Made by a program: the position numbers and the translations under genes
Assembly: GCF_031348265.1 (NCBI RefSeq)
Contig: NZ_CP133771.1
Location: 2,480,001 to 2,544,000 of the forward strand
Reading direction: 5' to 3'
From: Streptomyces collinus
Lineage (GTDB): Bacteria > Actinomycetota > Actinomycetes > Streptomycetales > Streptomycetaceae
DNA length: 64,000 nucleotides
Notes under the pieces: generated by a model
Databases searched by the model: none
The model's input: the letters and a program-made list of their open reading frames with translations, nothing else
Told to the model about the DNA's origin: nothing
Part shown: in pieces, positions 43,149-50,442 of the stretch
Layout of the letters: the number at the start of each line of letters is the position of its first letter
How positions within the stretch are numbered: position 1 is the first letter of the stretch

Positions 43149-43260
43149 GGGGCCGTGCCGGGGGGTGTCCGCCCGCAGCGGTTGGCGCGTCGACGAACAG
43201 TCAGTCGGCACGCAACCTCATCGCGCCGTTCCGAGGACGGACACCCCCCGGCGCGGCCCC
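43149..43260. repeat. 112-bp inverted-repeat element
   Basis: A 23-bp arm (43149-43171, GGGGCCGTGCC then a G-run and TGTCCG) is repeated inverted at 43238-43260 with one mismatch; inside, GGCGCG (43184-43189) pairs with CGCGCC (43222-43227). Lies in the 400-bp gap 43006-43405 after efeU. The rest of that gap (43261-43405) is C/A-rich with GCGCACCCCCACCC repeated twice and leads into the lipoprotein promoter. Confidence 0.75.
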
Positions 43261-43405
43261 GACCCACCCCCCCACGGTCAGGCGAAGCGCGCACCCCCAC
43301 CCGGCGCAAGCCGAAGAGAACGCGCACCCCCACCCCACCCCGCGCCCAACCGCCGGAGGCACCCGGTAGGGTTCGCCTCCGGAAAGGGGAAGGTGAAGGT
43401 ACCCG

Positions 43406-44398
43406 ATGAGCAGGGATCGCGACCCTCGAACGCTCCGCAGGCCCGCCCGGAGCGCCCTCATAGCAACCTCGGCGACCGCTTTGTCGCTGACGGCCAGTGG
43501 ATGCGTCGTCGTGCACGGCGAACGGGAGATCCTCCCGTCCACGACCCGTGCCGAAGCCGCCCAGGCCCTCCAGGAGTTCACGACCGCGTACAACGAGGCC
43601 GACAAGGCCTACGACGGCACCCTGGACGCCGGCCACACCACCGGCGCCCTCGCCGACATCGACTCGGCCCGCCTCAAGGCCGGGAAGGCGAACAACCCGG
43701 ACGGCAACCCGCGCCACACCCCGCTGAAGCTGACGGACGCGAAGTTCACGATCCCGAAGAAGGCCGGCTGGCCCCGCTGGTTCGTGGCCGACGCGGCCGG
43801 CAACAAGGGCGGCACCTCCCGCTGGCTCCTGGTCTTCACCCGCAGCAGCCTGGACGACCCCTTCCAGGTGGCGTACCTGACGCTCGTCGCCCCGGACAAG
43901 GTCCCGCAGTTCAAGACGGACGCCGACGGCTGGGCCGAGCCCGTCCCCGTGAACTCCACCGACCTGGCCACGGACCCCGGCGACCTGAGCCGGACGTACA
44001 CGACGTATCTGAAGGACGGCGGAGAGACCTTCACGGACGGCCCCCACACCAGCCAGTGGCGTGCCGTGCGCCAGAAGAACTCCAAGAAGCCGGGCATGGT
44101 CACCCAGTACATCGACGAGCCGTTGACGAACGGCGACTACGCCCCCCTCGCGCTGCGCACGGCGGACGGCGGGGCGCTGGTGTTCTTCACCACACGCCAC
44201 TTCGAGAAGCAGACCGCCTACGCGGGCACCTCCGTCCCCACCCCCAACAAGGACGTCCTCGCCCTGACGAAGGGCGAGATCAAGCAGTCCTTCACGATGG
44301 AGTTCGTCTCCAACGAGGTGGCGCTGGACCCCAAGGGCCAGGGCAAGGTGACCATCCTGGGCAGGATCCAGGGCCTGACGTCGGCGGAGGGCTCGTAG
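43406..44398 (+). CDS. hypothetical lipoprotein
   Basis: Secreted lipoprotein of 330 residues: basic N-terminus with RRPARSALIATSATALSL, lipobox ending at the Cys of TASGC (about residue 33). The mature part begins with a helical stretch (AEAAQALQEFTTAYNEADKAYDGTL) and continues as a mostly beta domain with alternating Thr/Lys; I recognise no named domain, but similar DUF proteins are frequent in Streptomyces. AAGG-type ribosome site. Convergent with the prim-pol-like gene, 6 bp between stops. Confidence 0.8.
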   Translation: MSRDRDPRTLRRPARSALIATSATALSLTASGCVVVHGEREILPSTTRAEAAQALQEFTTAYNEADKAYDGTLDAGHTTGALADIDSARLKAGKANNPDGNPRHTPLKLTDAKFTIPKKAGWPRWFVADAAGNKGGTSRWLLVFTRSSLDDPFQVAYLTLVAPDKVPQFKTDADGWAEPVPVNSTDLATDPGDLSRTYTTYLKDGGETFTDGPHTSQWRAVRQKNSKKPGMVTQYIDEPLTNGDYAPLALRTADGGALVFFTTRHFEKQTAYAGTSVPTPNKDVLALTKGEIKQSFTMEFVSNEVALDPKGQGKVTILGRIQGLTSAEGS

Positions 44399-44404
44399 CG
44401 GGCC

Positions 44405-45145
44405 TCAGTGCCGCAGGGGCCAGCCCGCCCCTGCGGAGTGGTCCGCGTCCTCACCGATGTAGCGCGCACAGACCTCCGTGAGCACCTCCAGCAGGCTCAG
44501 CGGATCCGGCAGCGCGTGCTCCGGCCCGCGCACCCACCGCACCGCCCGGTCCTCACCGGGCAGCAGCGCCGGCGGCACAAGGACGTAGGAGCCCCGGCAG
44601 TGCCAGCGCAGCCCGGGGTGTTCGTCCGCCGTCTCGGGGTGGCAGTCCAGTTCGCACGGCCACCACTCGTCCTCGTCCTCGGGAGTGCCGCGGGTGAGCG
44701 TGAAGAAGAGGAGGCGGCCGTCGTCGCTCTCGGCGACCGGCCCGACCTCGACGCCGGCGGCGAGCAGCCGCTCCAACGCGTCGCGACCGGCATCGAGGGG
44801 CACGTCGAGGACGTCGTGCACCATGCCGGTCGCGGTGATGAAGTTGGCCTGCGGCTGGTGGCGGGCCCAGCGCTCGATCTGGCCGCGGTCGGTGGTCGAC
44901 TGCGTCTGCCAGGCGAAGGACACCGGGTGCCGGGCGGGGGTGGGACAGCCGACCCGGTCGCAGGAGCAGCGGTACCCGGCCGCCGGGTGGGCCGCGGGCG
45001 CGAGGGGCAGTCCCGCCTCGGCGGCGGCGAGCAGCAGGGCCTCACGGCCGCCGTCCCCGGCGGTCTCCTTCGGCCGGCGCCCGGCGCGCAGCCACTGGGT
45101 GAGTTTGCCCTGCAGGCCGCTCCGGCCGCCGAACTCCGCGCTCAT
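44405..45145 (-). CDS. stand-alone bifunctional primase/polymerase (prim-pol)-like protein, probably degenerate
   Basis: Protein of 246 residues related to the N-terminal prim-pol domains of plasmid and phage replicases. A Cys-rich insert CSCDRVGCPTPARHP (about 55-70) and the segment WARHQPQANFITATG match the family. The catalytic D-x-D strand, usually VVDLDVP, reads HDVLDVPLDAG, so only one Asp keeps its place, and the later G-x-H motif reads DGRLLFF, lacking His. Activity as a primase is therefore doubtful; a regulatory or DNA-binding role is possible. No helicase or replication gene is adjacent. Ribosome site GGGGA upstream of the ATG. Confidence 0.75.
   Translation of the reverse strand: MSAEFGGRSGLQGKLTQWLRAGRRPKETAGDGGREALLLAAAEAGLPLAPAAHPAAGYRCSCDRVGCPTPARHPVSFAWQTQSTTDRGQIERWARHQPQANFITATGMVHDVLDVPLDAGRDALERLLAAGVEVGPVAESDDGRLLFFTLTRGTPEDEDEWWPCELDCHPETADEHPGLRWHCRGSYVLVPPALLPGEDRAVRWVRGPEHALPDPLSLLEVLTEVCARYIGEDADHSAGAGWPLRH
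44411..44436. terminator. hairpin in the 3' end of the prim-pol-like gene
   Basis: Perfect 10-bp stem CCGCAGGGGC / GCCCCTGCGG with 6-nt loop. It lies inside the last codons of the convergent prim-pol-like gene and 12 bp after the lipoprotein stop, so it could terminate the lipoprotein transcript. Confidence 0.65.
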
Positions 45146-45354
45146 CTATCCCCTCGCCTCGCCGTCGTGCGGAACAGCATGCCTCATGGTCCCACCTTCC
45201 CGCGCACCGGGGGGCCAGTGCCCACCATCCAGGACAGGTAGGACGCAACGTACAGCGGGCGTCCGAAGGGAGAAGAAACGGCGAAAGCCGCTTCCCGCCA
45301 TGATCGGGTGTCATTGCCCGCTTTGCCGTGACATAGCGCCCTACCGTGGTCGCC

Positions 45355-46212
45355 ATGGTCACATGGATCGCGCTGACGGGTCTGGCCTCCGCGGCTTCCG
45401 TGGTCTCGCTGACCCTCACGGGCCCCGGCGGCCGTGCCCCGGCCCCACTGGAGTGGGGCGCGGGCCCGCTGACCGTGGCGGCCCTGCCCCGGATCACCTA
45501 CGTCGCGCACCGTGGCGGCGCCCGTGAGGTACCCGAGAACAGCATGGCGGGGCTGACGACCGCCTACGAGCGCGGGACGGCGCAGGTGCTGGACTTCGAC
45601 ACGCGGCTGCTGCGCGACGGCACGCCGGTGGTGTTCCACGACGAGACCCTGAACCGCACCACCTACCTGGGCGGCGCGGTGGGCGGCCTGGACGCCCGGG
45701 AGTGGCGGGGCGTACGGCTGCGCCCGAAGGACAGGCTGCCGGGGAGCTGGCGGTCGGAGCGGCCGCCGACGGTCGCCGAGGTGCTGGATCGTTTCGGCGG
45801 GCGGATCGTGCTGATGCTGGAGGCGAAGGATCCGCGGAGCCTGGACCGGCTGGCCGAGCTGATCCGGGCCCGCGGCCTGACCCGCTCGGTGTTCGTGAAC
45901 TCCAACGACCCCGAGGTCGCCCGGCGCGTCCACCGCCTCGGGCTGCTCGCTCAGTTGTGGCGCTCGGCGCAGCAGCTCCGCACGGACCGCCCGGAACGCT
46001 GGCGGTCGTTCGTGGATCTGCTCGACGTGGACCACCGGGCGCGCGACGCGGACCTGGTGCGGGCGGTGAACTCGGGGATCGCCCGGGTGTGGGCGCACAC
46101 CGTGCTGACGGACACGCAGCGGGACCGGGTGCTGGCGCTGGGCTGCGGCGGCGTGATCACGGACGCGCCGGGGCGCCTGGCCCGGGCCGCTCAGCGCGGG
46201 GCCAGGCCGTGA
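45355..46212 (+). CDS. glycerophosphodiester phosphodiesterase
   Basis: Hydrolyses glycerophosphodiesters to glycerol-3-phosphate and an alcohol; 285 residues. TIM-barrel GDPD motifs: His52-Arg53 (VAHRGGAREVPENS) and His95 (VVFHDETL). The metal site, normally E-x-D, reads Asp80-Phe-Asp82 (LDFDTRL), a conservative change. The N-terminus is a signal-anchor-like hydrophobic stretch (WIALTGLASAASVVSLTL), so it is probably at the cell surface. The ATG at 45355 lies 6 nt after TACCGT (leaderless); a GTG at 45346 is the alternative. Its last 22 bp overlap the convergent tetR gene. Confidence 0.88.
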   Translation: MVTWIALTGLASAASVVSLTLTGPGGRAPAPLEWGAGPLTVAALPRITYVAHRGGAREVPENSMAGLTTAYERGTAQVLDFDTRLLRDGTPVVFHDETLNRTTYLGGAVGGLDAREWRGVRLRPKDRLPGSWRSERPPTVAEVLDRFGGRIVLMLEAKDPRSLDRLAELIRARGLTRSVFVNSNDPEVARRVHRLGLLAQLWRSAQQLRTDRPERWRSFVDLLDVDHRARDADLVRAVNSGIARVWAHTVLTDTQRDRVLALGCGGVITDAPGRLARAAQRGARP

Positions 46213-46832
46213 AGGGCGTAGTCGACGAGGGTGTCGGTGTACTCGTAGGAGATGGGGCCGGTGTGCTGGAGCCAGCGCTGGGCGAGCGGGGAGACGAAGA
46301 ACTCCAGGGCGATGCGCGGGTCGATCTCGGGCCGCACCTGGCCGGCTTCCTGCGCGGCGCGCAGCCGGGTGATGTAGAGGTCGAGTGAGGGCTGCATCAG
46401 CTTCGCCACGAGCTCGCGCCCGAGCTGCTCGTTGACGACGCCCTCGGCGGCCAGCGCGCGGGAGGGCGCCTCGAACCTCGGGTCGCGCAGTTCGTCGACG
46501 GTGGCGCGCAGGACGAGCTTGAGGTCGGCGGCGATGTCCCCGGTGTCCGGGAAGGTGTACGACTCCGGCCCGGCGTCCGGCGCGGACCGTTCGGCCAGGT
46601 CGAGGAAGGCCTCCATCAGGACGTCCGCCTTGGACGACCACCATCGGTAGATCGTCTGCTTGCCGACACCGGCGCGGGCGGCGATGCCCTCGATGGTGGT
46701 CTTCGGGTAGCCGGCCTCGACGACGAGCGCGAGGGCGGCGTCGTAGATGGCGCGGCGGGACTTCTCGCTGCGCCGGGCGGAGTCGGGGGCGTGCTTGCCG
46801 GGGGCGGGCTGGGCGGATTTCTGGGCGGCCAT
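46191..46832 (-). CDS. TetR-family regulator divergent from DUF6243 gene
   Basis: Regulator of 213 residues. HTH TTIEGIAARAGVGKQTIYRWW at about 45-65, followed by SSKADVLMEAFLDL; the C-terminal domain is TetR_C-like helical. N-terminal extension is Lys/Ala/Pro-rich. The divergent region holds two palindromes with CGTCT/AGACG half-sites, one inside the divergent promoter. The likely targets are itself and the 69-residue DUF6243 gene. Tail-to-tail overlap of 22 bp with the GDPD gene. Confidence 0.88.
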   Translation of the reverse strand: MAAQKSAQPAPGKHAPDSARRSEKSRRAIYDAALALVVEAGYPKTTIEGIAARAGVGKQTIYRWWSSKADVLMEAFLDLAERSAPDAGPESYTFPDTGDIAADLKLVLRATVDELRDPRFEAPSRALAAEGVVNEQLGRELVAKLMQPSLDLYITRLRAAQEAGQVRPEIDPRIALEFFVSPLAQRWLQHTGPISYEYTDTLVDYALHGLAPR

Positions 46833-46849
46833 GACTCGAACTTATCAGG

Positions 46850-46909
46850 TTGACAAGACGGAGCGTCTCGCCGACAGTGGAGCGGTGCACACGAGACGAA
46901 CCGTCTCGT
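46850..46909 (+). promoter_or_regulatory. promoter and two palindromic operators of the DUF6243 gene
   Basis: -35 TTGACA at 46850-46855, -10-like GACAGT at 46873-46878 (17-bp spacer). AGACG-GAG-CGTCT at 46856-46868 lies in the spacer and ACGAGACG-AAC-CGTCTCGT at 46891-46909 lies downstream, both suited to the adjacent TetR protein. Confidence 0.75.
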
Positions 46910-46940
46910 AGTGAATCAGGAATCAGGGAAGGAGCCCGGG

Positions 46941-47150
46941 ATGGCCCGAGGCGGAGCCGGAAACATGCTGGGTGTCGGCGGATCGCGCAGGAACCTCGGC
47001 CGCACGGCGCTGCGCGGCGGCGGCCGGGGCGGCCGGATCGGCGGCGGTCTCGACCCGCAGGCACAGAAGCGCGAACTGCTGCGCAAGCTCCAGGAGAAAC
47101 GACAGCAGCGGGAGGGGCGGGAGGAGGGCACGGCCGGCGAGGTGTCGTGA
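46941..47150 (+). CDS. DUF6243-type small basic protein
   Basis: Protein of 69 residues: MARGGAGNMLGVGGSRRNLG followed by a Gly/Arg-rich segment and a charged helix PQAQKRELLRKLQEKRQQR. It matches the small actinobacterial DUF6243 type as I recall. No signal or membrane segment; the C-terminal half should form a helix or coiled coil, and the Gly/Arg part could bind nucleic acid. GAAGGAG site 6 nt before the ATG. It has a strong TetR-controlled promoter, unusual for so small a protein. Confidence 0.75.
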   Translation: MARGGAGNMLGVGGSRRNLGRTALRGGGRGGRIGGGLDPQAQKRELLRKLQEKRQQREGREEGTAGEVS

Positions 47151-47156
47151 GCCTCC

Positions 47157-47190
47157 CCCGCGCGAGGGAGAGCGGACCCCCGCGCGCGGG
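47157..47190 (+). terminator. terminator after DUF6243 gene
   Basis: CCCGCGCG (47157-47164) pairs with CGCGCGGG (47183-47190). A second small palindrome GGTCGCG-GCC-CGCGACC at 47225-47241 lies closer to the S37 peptidase and may belong to its promoter. Confidence 0.55.
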
Positions 47191-47282
47191 ATCCTCCCGG
47201 GACGTCCGGCGGATGTACTGAGGCGGTCGCGGCCCGCGACCGGCGCACACCCGCCGCACGGACACCCGGGAGGACTCGGCTC

Positions 47283-48656
47283 ATGACCGCATGGACCAGA
47301 CGACGGCTGCTCACCTCGGCGGCGGCCACGGCCCTCCCGGCGGCGGGCCTCGCCACCGCGGCGGCGCCGCCCGCGCGGGCGGCGGCAGCGACGGCCCGCA
47401 CCGGGGACGCCGACGTGGCCGACGCCTTACGGGCCCTGCCCGCAGTGCGTCTGATCGAGGAGCGGCAGGACGCCGGACCGGGGTACCGGCACTTCGTCCT
47501 GGGCCTGCGCCAGCCGGTCGACCACACGAACCCCGCCGCGGGCACCTTCGAGCAGCGCCTCACCCTGCTCCACACCGCCGCCGACCGCCCCACCGTGCTG
47601 TTCAGCACGGGCTACACCGCGGTCCTCACCCCACGGCTGACCGAACCGGCCGTGCTGCTCGGCGCCAACCAACTCCAGGTCGAGCACCGCTACTTCGGCG
47701 CCTCACGTCCGGCGGAACCCGGCTACGCCCACCTCACGATCCGCCAGGCCGCCGACGACCACCACCGCGTCGTGCGGCTCTTCCGCCGGATCTACCCCGG
47801 CGCGTGGATCTCCACCGGCGGCAGCAAGGGCGGCATGGCGAGCGTCTACCACCGGCGTTTCCATCCCCACGACGTGAACGGCACGGTGGTCTACTCGGCC
47901 CCGAACAACACCGACGACCGCGACGACCGCGCGTATCTCCGCTTCCTGGAGACGGTCGGCACCCCCGCGGCCCGGGAGGCCCAGCGGACGGCCCAGCGGG
48001 CGATCCTGCTGCGCCGGGCCGAGATGGCCGCCCGCTACGAGGCCTGGGCGGCCGCCGCCAACGACACCTTCCGGCTCGTCGGCGGCGCCGACAGGGCGCT
48101 CGAAATCGCCGTCCTGCGCGCGCCGTTCATGTTCTGGCAGCGCGGCACACCGGCCGACGTCGCGGCGATCCCCGGCCCCGGCGCGACGGACGGCGAGCTG
48201 TACACCTGGCTGGACGACACGGCGGGCCTGGAGCTGTACGCCGACACGACCGCCCGGAACTACATCCCGTACTGGTACCAGATCGGCACCCAGCTCGGTT
48301 ACGGCGGCTTCCCCACCGCGCACCTCGCCGGCCTGCTCCGCCACCCGGGCGCCGCCGAGCCGCGCAGTTTCGTCCCCCGGGACGTCCCCCTGCGCTTCGA
48401 CCGGGCAGCGATGCCCGACATCGACCGCTGGGTCCGGCGGCGCGGCAGCCGGCTGCTGTTCCTCTACGGCACCCAGGACCCGTCGGTGGCCGAGCACTTC
48501 CGCCCCGGGGGCCCGGACTCACGGGTGCTGTGGGTGCCGGGCGGGAACCACGGGGCCGACCTCGCGGACCTGTCCCCCGCCGACCGGACGGCGGCGGAGG
48601 ACACGCTGGCCCGCTGGGCGGGTCAGGAGTACTTCACGCACACGTTGGGCACGTAG
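47283..48656 (+). CDS. S37-family secreted tripeptidyl aminopeptidase (PS-10 type)
   Basis: Secreted serine peptidase of 457 residues. The signal has a Tat-like RRRLLTSAAATALPAAG and an Ala-rich cleavage region (about 35). The alpha/beta-hydrolase core shows the nucleophile Ser181 in GGSKGGMAS, followed by VYHRRFHPHDVNGTVVY, a hallmark of the S37 group of Streptomyces tripeptidyl aminopeptidases. The acid is the Asp in LYGTQDP and the His in PGGNHGADL. It removes tripeptides from peptide N-termini outside the cell. GGAGG ribosome site. Last 34 bp overlap the convergent SH3-like gene. Confidence 0.9.
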   Translation: MTAWTRRRLLTSAAATALPAAGLATAAAPPARAAAATARTGDADVADALRALPAVRLIEERQDAGPGYRHFVLGLRQPVDHTNPAAGTFEQRLTLLHTAADRPTVLFSTGYTAVLTPRLTEPAVLLGANQLQVEHRYFGASRPAEPGYAHLTIRQAADDHHRVVRLFRRIYPGAWISTGGSKGGMASVYHRRFHPHDVNGTVVYSAPNNTDDRDDRAYLRFLETVGTPAAREAQRTAQRAILLRRAEMAARYEAWAAAANDTFRLVGGADRALEIAVLRAPFMFWQRGTPADVAAIPGPGATDGELYTWLDDTAGLELYADTTARNYIPYWYQIGTQLGYGGFPTAHLAGLLRHPGAAEPRSFVPRDVPLRFDRAAMPDIDRWVRRRGSRLLFLYGTQDPSVAEHFRPGGPDSRVLWVPGGNHGADLADLSPADRTAAEDTLARWAGQEYFTHTLGT

Positions 48657-48976
48657 CCCACCGTGCCGCGGTAGTTGACCTTGCGCCAGTAGTGGTAGCT
48701 GTCGATCCCGCAGGTGTTCCTGTACGAGCCGCCGTCGACGCCCTTGATGTCGCAGCCCTTGGTGCCCTTGTACCAGAGGCGCAGACTGGTGGACCGGGTG
48801 CTGGCCGACTTGCGGACGTGAACGGTCGACAGGGCCGTCAGGCTCTTGCAGTTCGCCGTCGCCGCGACGGTGGCCATGTCCTCGCTCTTGACCGTCGCCG
48901 TGCCGGAGGCGCTCGGCACGAGCCCGGCCAGGGCCAGGGCCGCCACCGCCAGTGGGGCGATCAGCAGTTTCTTCAA
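48623..48976 (-). CDS. small secreted SH3-like protein
   Basis: Secreted protein of 117 residues with a TTG start behind a GGGAGG ribosome site. Signal peptide 1-about 26 (KKLLIAPLAVAALALAGLVPSASG). The mature part has five Cys, and a bacterial SH3 pattern: STVHVRKSASTRSTSL (RxxP-like entry strand) and VNYRGTVGYVPNVCV at the end. Probably binds cell wall or matrix; partner unknown. Its 3' end overlaps the peptidase gene by 34 bp. Confidence 0.8.
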   Translation of the reverse strand: MKKLLIAPLAVAALALAGLVPSASGTATVKSEDMATVAATANCKSLTALSTVHVRKSASTRSTSLRLWYKGTKGCDIKGVDGGSYRNTCGIDSYHYWRKVNYRGTVGYVPNVCVKYS

Positions 48977-49052
48977 GGTTCCTCCCGTTTCAGTGGTACG
49001 CGTTGCTCACGCCCGAGGGCGCGAGTTGATCTTATGCGTACCTGACAGAAGC

Positions 49053-50036
49053 TCAGGAGGGCGGCCAGGCGTCTCCCCAGTCGGCGTCCCGCGCGGCCTT
49101 GTACAGGTCGCCGTGGCGCTTGGTGACGGTGGTCCGGCGCAGGGACGGTTCGCTCTCGCACAGGTCGAGGAGGACTTGGCCCTTGCGGATCTGAGGGCGC
49201 CGGACGACCCGGTTGGCAGCCGGTTCGACGGGGAAGCGGGCAGCGGCGACGTAGGCGAACTTCTCGTCCTCGTAGGCGAGGGAGCCGCCCTTGACCTGGC
49301 GGTGCAGGGAGGAGCGGCTGACCCGGGCGGAGAAGTGGCACCAGTCCGTGCCGGGGGCGATGGGGCAGGCGGCGCTGTGCGGGCAGGGGGCGGCGATGCG
49401 GAAACCGGTCGTGATCAGCCGGTCGCGGGCCTCGATGAGCCGGGCGTAGCCGTCGGGGGTGCCGGGCTCGACGATCACGACGGCCTGTGCGGCGGCCGCG
49501 GCGGCGTCGACGAGGGCGGTGCGGTCGGCGGCGGTCAGCTCGTTGAGGACGTAGGAGACGGTGACGAGGTCCGTGCTGTCGAGGGTGAGCGCCGGTCCGA
49601 TCCGGGAGCGCTGCCAGCGTACGTCCCGCAGCTCCGGGTTGGCCGCGGCGATCTCCCGCCCCAGGGCGAGCGCGGGCTCGGCCCAGTCGAGCACGGTGAC
49701 GGGCCGCTCCCCGCCCCAGACCGCGTTCACGGCCCAGGCGGCGGCGCCCGTGCCCCCGCCGAGGTCGGTGTGCCCGCCCGGCGCCCACGCGGGCACGGCG
49801 TCCGCGAACGCCTCCAGCGCGGCGCGTACGGCCTCGAAGGTCGCGGGCATCCGGTAGGCGGCGTAGGCGGCGACGTCGGCCCGGTCCCGGAGGATGGGAG
49901 CGTCGGTCGGGGTGGCCCCCCGGTAGCTGGCGATCAGCCGCTCGACCGCCTGCGAGGCCTGCCGGGGCGGCAGCCCGTCGAGCAGACCGGCAAGAGCGGC
50001 ACGGAGGTTTTCAGCCGGGGGTGCGGGGGCGTTCAC
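49053..50036 (-). CDS. Rsm22-family small-ribosomal-subunit methyltransferase-like protein
   Basis: Protein of 327 residues with a SAM-binding Rossmann domain: TDLGGGTGAAAWAV (motif I) near 90 and VTVLDWAEPALALGREI. A downstream Cys cluster (APCPHSAACPIAPGTDWCHFS, about 225-245) is the Rsm22 metal or Fe-S site. Related mitochondrial proteins assist assembly of the small ribosomal subunit. GTG start 6 nt after TAGAAT on the minus strand, so likely leaderless. An upstream open frame ends in a GTGA overlap with this start, but I do not consider it a gene. Confidence 0.85.
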   Translation of the reverse strand: MNAPAPPAENLRAALAGLLDGLPPRQASQAVERLIASYRGATPTDAPILRDRADVAAYAAYRMPATFEAVRAALEAFADAVPAWAPGGHTDLGGGTGAAAWAVNAVWGGERPVTVLDWAEPALALGREIAAANPELRDVRWQRSRIGPALTLDSTDLVTVSYVLNELTAADRTALVDAAAAAAQAVVIVEPGTPDGYARLIEARDRLITTGFRIAAPCPHSAACPIAPGTDWCHFSARVSRSSLHRQVKGGSLAYEDEKFAYVAAARFPVEPAANRVVRRPQIRKGQVLLDLCESEPSLRRTTVTKRHGDLYKAARDADWGDAWPPS

Positions 50037-50175
50037 CCGGCGATTCTACGAGGCGGGCCGGGGCGGGCGCGGCGCTCGCCCGGGGCGGTCCGCGCCCGGG
50101 CTTCCGGCCACCGTCCTACGGCGCCGCCGGTGTCCGTCTCCGCCCTGGCTCCGGGGCCGGGCCGGCTCGGCTGGG

Positions 50176-50278
50176 CTGGGCTGAGCTGGGCTGAGCTGGG
50201 CTGAGCTGCCAGTCCATGACCGCTGTGATCACCATGACCGCCGTGACCGCCGTAACCACCGTGACCACCGTGACCGTC
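50176..50278. repeat. two low-complexity tandem arrays (10-bp and 9-bp units)
   Basis: About three copies of CTGGGCTGAG (50176-50207), then seven copies of a 9-bp unit such as GTGACCGCC (50216-50278). They occupy the 406-bp gap 50037-50442 between the rsm22-like and hydrolase genes; the remainder is GC-rich with no convincing gene. The 9-bp unit is open in all frames, which creates spurious reading frames. Confidence 0.8.
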
Positions 50279-50442
50279 CGGACCGCGGCGCGACGGGCCG
50301 GGAACCGGCCGGGCTCCCCCGGGCGGCCCGTGCCGGTCACCGCGGGACGACGCGACGGCCCTCAGGGAGGCCGCGTCCACCGCCGGAGCCGTGAGGCGAC
50401 GACACCACTCCCCGGCCGGGCGCCCCCACCCCTACCGGAGGG

